64,000 nt of DNA from Aureobasidium sp. EXF-3400 (Eukaryota > Ascomycota > Dothideomycetes > Dothideales > Saccotheciaceae), in assembly GCA_024195585.1 (NCBI GenBank), contig SWBL01000140.1, positions 1 to 64,000 on the forward strand, in the 5' to 3' direction. Position 1 is the stretch's first letter; each line of letters starts with the position of its first letter. A program made the translations under genes and the position numbers. Below the pieces are notes generated by a model that was given only the letters and a program-made list of their open reading frames with translations, was not told the origin of the DNA and did no database searches. Positions 57,901 to 64,000 of this stretch are shown piece after piece.

Positions 57901-59442
57901 ATGCAGACTCGCACTTGGACATGACATTGCCGAGACACGAGAAGCACTCTTTGATGAAGATGCTCACAAGCTTCTGGTCTGAACGATCATCGTCCGGTTG
58001 GATCTCGCTCGACTATCCTCTACACTCCAACGAACACGTCTTTGATGATAGCGACATCATCGTGCGAGAAGATGAGCCCGCCTCGGTCATTGCTCTCGCC
58101 CTTTCCTCTGTAGATTACAAGGCCAAACTCCGAGAATTCCGCGGTATCCCCAACGGTGGTTTCCATGGACATCATGGCCACACTGAGTCACAATCCAGCT
58201 TCAACTTTGCTGCAGACATCAGCAGTAACGATGCTAGCCAGCAATCTGCCATCGAAGCCAGTTTGATCAGTGAGACAGGCACGCACATGAAGTATAGCTT
58301 CAGCCACAACAACGTACGCGCGACCTGCAAAATTTTCTACGCCGAGTCCTTTGATGCACTGAGACGCAAATGTGGTGTCAGCGAACGATTCGTCGAGTCT
58401 CTTTCCCGATGCGCAAAATGGGATTCCAAGGGCGGCAAAACCAAATCGCTCTTTCTCAAAACATTGGACGATCGTTTCGTAATCAAGTCTTTGCAGGAAG
58501 TCGAGTTGAAGGCGTTTACCAAATTCGCTCCTGACTATTTTGCTTTCTGCGCTCAAAGCTTGTTCCACGGCGTTCCTTCTGTAATTGCCAAAATGTTCGG
58601 TCTTTTCCAAGTCGAATTGCGCAATCCTAACAATGGCGTCGAATTCTCATCCTATCTGCTTGTCATGGAAAACCTGTTCTACTCTCGCAACCCTACCCGC
58701 AAGTTTGACTTGAAGGGAAGTATGCGCAATCGCAAGATTGAGAGTACAGGATTACCTGATGAAGTGCTCCTCGATGAGAATCTGGTCGAGACTATCTTTG
58801 AGAAGCCTTTGTTCGTTAGAGAACATGCGCGCAAACTGCTCAAGGCCAGTGTGTGGAACGATACTATGTGGCTTTGCAGACAGAATGTAATGGATTATTC
58901 GCTGATGGCTGGGTTTGACGATGAGAAGAAAGAGTTGGTTGTTGGTATCATTGGTAAGTTTCCCCTGGCTCTTTCCACTAGTTCTTTCCCCTGGCTCTTT
59001 CCCTCTTTCCCCTTGTTGGTTATTAAGGTACTAATTCTCTCCTCTCATAGATTGCATCAGAACCTACACCTGGGACAAAAAGCTCGAGTCTTGGATCAAA
59101 GACCGCGGCAAGAATAAACCCACCATCACCTCCCCCAAAGACTATCGCAACCGATTCAGAGTCAGCATGATGCAATATGTGTTGCAAGCGCCCACGGTCT
59201 GGCATTCTTTCCTCGCGCCGGGGTTGCCAGTTACAGGAGTGACTTTTAATGCGGCCGGTACTGTTGAAGTCACCAGGAACGGGAGTAGCGCCGCAGAAAA
59301 GGGAGTCGAGGGTAGGAGCGTGGCGGGAAGTTGGGAGGAGAGGAGTACAGCGGATGAGGACCGTAGGCTTGCGCTTTCGGCTGAGGGGCAGGTGTTAGAT
59401 GATGCTACTATCAGGGAGATGTCGACTATGTCGTTTGTCTAG
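51975..59442 (+). CDS. fab1: 1-phosphatidylinositol-3-phosphate 5-kinase (FAB1/PIKfyve)
   Basis: This makes PI(3,5)P2 from PI3P on endosome and vacuole membranes and controls vacuole size and endosomal traffic. Exons are 51975-58953 and 59051-59442. The 97-nt intron (GTAAGT donor, CATAG acceptor) falls inside the catalytic IID motif, restoring [16 protein letters not shown]. Total length is 2456 residues. The disordered N-terminus leads to a FYVE domain at about 376-440 ([29 protein letters not shown]), which binds PI3P. A CCT/TCP1-like domain follows at about 730-1010 ([27 protein letters not shown]), then the Cys-rich FAB1 region ([16 protein letters not shown]). The lipid kinase domain runs from about 1990: [36 protein letters not shown], and the activation segment in exon 2. 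Start [15 protein letters not shown]. All key motifs are present. Confidence 0.96.
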
Positions 59443-59600
59443 TGTGTATTGTTTCGTTTCTACTCGACTGAATACATATAGAGATCAAGAAATGATGGTA
59501 ATCATGTCCGTTACAACCAAACAGTACACCTTTTGAGTTCTAAGTCTGTACTACATTTGAGCCTCGTGAACTTTCTCTTCACTCGATCTTTGTGATAGAA

Positions 59601-61431
59601 CTAAACCCTGACGGCTCCACCGCTTCTATTATCATCAAGAGAAGCCGCTTCCGCACCGTTGTTAGCAGTACCTTGGTTCAGCAAATCACCCACATCTCTG
59701 AGTTCGATGGCTGACTCGCTCGCTTGCGAATTCGACCCAGTGGAAAGGCTCTCGGCAGACCCAAGACCGGCCCATCTCCTGAGCATACTGACTACTCTGC
59801 CTCTCTGCGCCGTGCCAGGAACTAAGAAAGCCTCTTGGATGGCTTCGAGACTCAAGCCTCTGGTTTCAGGCATACTGAGCATCAACACCAATACGCTGGC
59901 AAGGCAGATACCTCCAAACAAGAAGTAAGCTCCGTAACTCGATTTAGCCAGCAATACAGGGGTGATGATAGCGACGATCCAGTTTGTGAAGAAACCAAGG
60001 CCTTGAGCTACGGCACTTGCTGCTGACCTGGTAGCTGCTGGTTGGATCTCTGAAGCGTAGATTTTGCCGACGATGCCCCAGGTCGCAGAGTATGCTAGAC
60101 CAAAGACGAAAACGAGGATGATGACGAGCCAACGAGCGGGGTTTTGCGGTGTCACAGAGTTCGAAGCGTAGAGGGTGCCGATCGTGAACATGCAGAAAGT
60201 CAGGATGCAGCCGCCGACGATGACGCTGCTGCGACGAGAGACCTTGTCTGCGAGAAGCAAGGCGGGTATGCTGATTGCGAGGATGAGGATTGCCGAGAGA
60301 CCTGATGCCAGAAACGAAGATGTTTTTGCGTCGATGCCGGCTTGTGCGAAGAGAGTAGGCGCGTAGTATCTGGCTCGATGGTCAGCGTCGTCTGACTTGC
60401 AGTCGATATCGAAGCTTGATGACTTACAGAACTCCATCAATTCCGCTGAGCTGGATGACACCCAGGACATATAGTGCGAGTAAAGCTGGCTTCCGGTACG
60501 GCTGACGGAAGAGCATCGTGAGCCCTTCCACAGGACCTGGTTGTCGTACAGCCATTTGTTGCTCAGCAGCAGGACCGAGCAGATCCTTCTCGGCCTCGAC
60601 CGCACTAAAGTCGAGACTTTTGAGTGCTTCGATGGCTTGTTCACGGTGACCATGCAGTAGGAGCCAGCGAGGTGATTGAGGTAGTACCAATGGCATCGTT
60701 GCCAAGGCTACTCCGAGTACGGCTTGGATGATAAATGGCGCTGCTTTGTGTCAGTCGATCAGAGACTATCAAACAAGGAAAAGCAACTAACCTCTCCAGG
60801 AAAAGCTCGATTCGACTCTGACACTTCCATAGCAGGTAAAGTAACCAGCACATATACCCGCACAAGCCATGAATTGAGGCATTGAGACCAGCATACCTCT
60901 CCTCGCCGACGGAGCGATTTCAGTAATATACCTTAGACTAGGTCAGCAAGTTCCTGATCTGCAACCATCAACCCAGAGCAACTTACACGCTGACGTTACT
61001 CAACCACAAACCCTCGCCTACACCACAAAGTGCTCTACCAGCAAGGAACATGCCAAGTTTATTGGCACCTCCCTCCAGCGCAGCACCAATTGCAAACACC
61101 AATGCACCTGCTGCAACGATCGCCAATCGACCAAAGCGATCGGCAAGCTGCCCAGCAAAGAACGAAGGAAAAGCACCAGTGAGCATAATCAAGGAGACGG
61201 TGAATCCACGAAGGAAAGGTGTGAGTTCGCCGATACTGGTTGCGAAAAAGGGCATCTCGGTCACAGCACCAATACTGCCTGTATCGTAGCTGCAAAAGGT
61301 AGAAATGAGCAATGATCCTGACGGAATGAAGAATAGAAATATAAAAGAACTTACCCATTCAAGAAGCCTCCGAGAGAGATTGCGACGGCTGATAGAACAT
61401 AGCCTGGTGGCCGAGAGATGGTGAACTTCAT
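59601..61431 (-). pseudogene. MFS sugar transporter with a 2-bp frameshift
   Basis: Five exons are clear: 61355-61431, 60987-61289, 60792-60933, 60428-60740 and 59601-60369. Introns are 65, 53, 51 and 58 nt. Ignoring the lesion they give about 533 residues of a 12-helix plasma-membrane sugar porter: FLNGYDTGSIGAVTEM, AGQLADRFGRLAIV, GRALCGVGEGL, YITEIAPSARRG, SPRWLLLHG and a PETRGLSLEAI end. Within exon 3 the sequence between IAPSARR and GMLVSMPQF contains GAGAGAGG, where GAGAGG would keep frame. Two extra bases (within 60897-60904) shift the frame and lead to early termination. Every other exon, splice site and motif is intact, so the loss is recent, or this is a sequence error. Substrate is unknown. 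Confidence 0.8.
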
Positions 61432-61975
61432 ATCTGTTTGATGATGGTGTAATTGTTCAAGCTTGCGATGGATGCAAAACCATCGAGTTACGATTGTGAA
61501 TTTCTGTTCTTATCTATCAGTCTTCTGTAGGATCGGTAACTCTGTATCAGACGTCATGGGTACATGTTGAGAAAGTGGTTGCCTGCGATTGCTGATCTAC
61601 TGTAATGGTTGGTAGAGGATGGTGTAAGCAAGGTGCGGGGTCGGGAGGATTGCATTTCGACCGATGAGATGGCATGAGCGACCTGAGGTCGTTCTTCCTG
61701 AGAACATCGAGGAACAGACCAATAGACACAATGCACCACGGTCTGATCTGTAAGACGGAATTGTAACAACATATCATAGCTTTGTCTATCATTTTTCATA
61801 AGATACAGCAGACCGTGCCCATCGCTGGTCAAATCAACACAATCATGACTTTTTCTTGTTTGCTCATCAGAAAACAGCAATAACCACAAATCGTATTTGT
61901 ACAATGGCGTTACTTTTCTTTCCACATCAAAAAGTCGTGCAGCTAGGTTTTCCATATTTTCAGGTCATGAGAAGT
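61432..61975. other. Intergenic spacer
   Basis: Promoter side of the minus-strand sugar transporter and 3' flank of the C9-methyltransferase. Only short frames without motifs. Confidence 0.55.
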
Positions 61976-63727
61976 TTAGGCCTTGGCGGAGGGGAAGACA
62001 GCCTTTGCGACGTTCTTTGCAGCCTCGAGAGCGCCAGAGAGACCGAACTGGGTGTTGATACCATCGGCACGGTGAGTCGAGTTGATGTTCTTGACCATGG
62101 TGATCTGGTAGCAAGTGGCGGAACCTTGGCGAGAGACGATGGTCGAGTAGGCAAGGAAGTATTCCCAGATCTGTGGAAAAGTTGGTCAGCAATTGTCAAT
62201 AGCATAAAAGAATGGAGATGTCTTACTCTGAACCAGCGCTTGCCGTACTTGGCCTCGACCTTCTCGCGGTTGCCCATCCAGTTGCGGTACCAGCGCCAAA
62301 GAGTAGCACTGTAGTGAACGCCAATGGTGTCTATGCTCTTGATCTCGAAACCGGCACCCTCGAGCTTGTCGACAGTCCAGCCAAGAGGAGTAGAGGCGTC
62401 AGCACCGGGGAAAATGTACTTGTTCATGAAAAGACCCCAGATGAGGTCCTCGTACTGCCAAGGCTTACGGATACCGGCGTATTGCATGAAGAAGACACCG
62501 TCATCGTCGAGCATGTCGTGGATCTGGCTGAGGAAAGTAGAGAAGTGACGGACACCGACGTGCTCGGACATTTCGAGACAGGTGATCTTGTTGTACTTGC
62601 CCTGGGGAACGGGAGTATCGCGGTAATCCATGCACAGAATACGACTCTGCTCCTCGGGAACACCGAGCTTGCGGAGACCGCTGTTACCCCAGGCAGTCTG
62701 GTTGCGGCCAAGAGTGATACCGGTAACCTGAGCACCGTAGTGGGCAGAAGCGAACTTGGCGAGAGTGCCCCAGCCACAGCCGAGGTCGAGCATGCGGTCA
62801 CCAGCCTGGAGGGCAATCTTCTGGCAGACAATGGCCAACTTGTTGTCCTGCAATTGCTCGAGGGACTCTTCCTTGTTGATGTCGGAGATGATACCAGAAG
62901 TGTAGATCATGCGAGGGCCGAGGAACCAGGAGTAGAAGTCGTCACCGCGATCGTAGTGGTCGCGGACCTGCTCCTCGTCTTGCGAACGAGTGTGCATGAT
63001 GACCTCGGGCATCATACCAGTAAGGAAGAACCAGAAGAGAGACAGAGTGAAGCGGAAGTTGGCCCAATCGTGACGGTATTCCATGACCTCAAGGGCATCG
63101 CCGTTGAAGTCGACATCACCGTCGAAGTACTTCTCGTGGAAAGTCTCCATGGGGATCTTGCTGCGGCCGTGGTACTTGGCGCGATCGGCCTCCTTGTGGA
63201 ACTTGAGGTAGTGCTCAACGGGGGCACCAGGGTAGCGAGCCTTCTCGTTCTTGCGAGGAGTGTAGCCGGAAGCAATGGTCCAGAAGGCCATCAAGATGGG
63301 GATGGCAGTCAAGAGACCAAAGAAGACCCACGTCTTGAAGCCACCACCAACCTTGTAGGCCATGTAGGCGGGGATACCGCCGAGGAGACCGAACAGGACA
63401 TAGTTGTTGAACGACTCGCTACCAGCTGCGTCGGCGGGGAGGGGAGCGTTCTTGATTGCTGGGTACTGTAGCAATCGGGTCAGCAAGGCATTGACAATGG
63501 GAAGCAGAAAGAGCAGCAATGCATTGACGCGCGGGAACCAGTCAGAAACACACTCGAAGCAGAGGGAGCCTCTGGCACGCGAGCAGAAGAGGGAAAGAAA
63601 GACTCACAGCAGTGCTGCGTACACCAAACTCGGTGCTCTCAGGAGCAGGAGCAGGCACGGAGGGAGTATCGATGAAGTTGGTCAACTCCTCCGAGTACTC
63701 GGACTTGTACTCGTCTTTGCTGGCCAT
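61976..63727 (-). CDS. Sphingolipid C9-methyltransferase
   Basis: This S-adenosylmethionine-dependent enzyme methylates C9 of the sphingoid base of fungal glucosylceramides, at ER-type membranes. Exons are 63608-63727, 62227-63465 and 61976-62170. Introns are 142 and 56 nt, both phase 0. They join GVRSTA to YPAIKNAPLPADAAG, and GKRWFR to IWEYFLAYSTIVSRQGSATC, giving 517 residues, the usual length. Two membrane segments lie at about 58-105 (YVLFGLLGGIPAYMAY and WVFFGLLTAIPILMAFW). The cyclopropane-fatty-acid-synthase-like catalytic domain has the SAM-binding motif MLDLGCGWGTLAKFA at about 262-276. DHYDRGDDFYSWFLGPRMIY, GITLGRNQ and CLEMSEHVGVRHF are family blocks. The start MASKDEYKSEYSEELTNF is preferred over the upstream in-frame Met because it matches the expected N-terminus. 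Confidence 0.93.
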
Positions 63728-64000
63728 GATTGTTGCAAAGGAAACCTCACGACTGGACAGGACCTTTAGCAACAACGTCCAATGCCTCTCCTTTAAATAT
63801 TTCTCAACAAACGACACGAAACTGTGTCCCCTTGACCAGACGCGCCAAAGCTCCCAAAAAGCTTGGACGCTGTCCGCGTGTGGGCTGGCGTCTCGATAGC
63901 AAGCGCGAAAACTTTCTTGACCCGCGTAAACATGCTGCTGCTCTTGTCTAGTAAAGATAGCAGCATAGAGGTCAAGCTATGGAAAGACCCTGCTGGATCT
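63728..64000 (-). promoter_or_regulatory. Promoter region of the C9-methyltransferase gene
   Basis: The minus strand has TATTTAAA at 63792-63799, 65 bp before the ATG, a possible weak TATA-like element or leader sequence. No other gene is seen up to the window edge. Confidence 0.3.

Noticed and set aside
62212..63471. 419-codon plus-strand frame opposite the C9-methyltransferase
   Set aside because: Antisense shadow created by strong codon bias of a highly expressed gene; it runs through the real gene's exon 2 and an intron.

Overview
The window is nuclear DNA of a filamentous ascomycete (Pezizomycotina; protein style hints at Dothideomycetes, but that placement is a guess). The evidence is short phased GT-AG introns (mostly 48-142 nt) with CTGAC-type branch sites, pyrimidine-rich leaders before start codons, eukaryotic tRNA genes, and fungus-specific families (Zn2Cys6 regulators, DUF3632, sphingolipid C9-methyltransferase, MAK11, VID21). 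Gene models below were spliced by hand from the sequence; intron coordinates are in each entry.

Layout. Left third (1-18.8 kb): the 3' end of a 40S ribosomal protein S11/uS17 gene, then long stretches with no convincing gene, interrupted by a bZIP regulator (6.9-8.75 kb), an SMP-30/gluconolactonase-like enzyme (12.7-13.7 kb) and an intron-bearing tRNA-Ala(CGC) with an odd extra insertion (15.15 kb). Middle (18.8-33 kb): mitochondrial isoleucyl-tRNA synthetase, a lineage-specific tail-anchored protein, a Ser/Ala-rich GPI-type cell-surface protein, a DUF3632 protein beside a Zn2Cys6 regulator that seems to use a 6-nt microexon, a tRNA-Arg(ACG), and a Cys/His-rich gene built on short repeats. 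Right half (33-64 kb): a compact housekeeping block with a vacuolar-type amino acid transporter, the divergent pair MAK11 (60S biogenesis) and VID21/EAF1 (NuA4 platform), a small Zn2Cys6 protein, a 1423-residue protein combining a shelterin-TPP1-like N-terminus, an RRM and an RFX-like winged helix, the divergent FAB1 PI3P 5-kinase, an MFS sugar transporter broken by a 2-bp frameshift, and a sphingolipid C9-methyltransferase.

There is no biosynthetic cluster and no intact transposon. The most unusual items are the tRNA-Ala with two insertions, the 6-nt microexon inside a zinc-cluster codon block, the possible intronisation of a coding repeat at 31.45 kb, the three-domain putative telomere/RNA protein, and the single-lesion transporter pseudogene.
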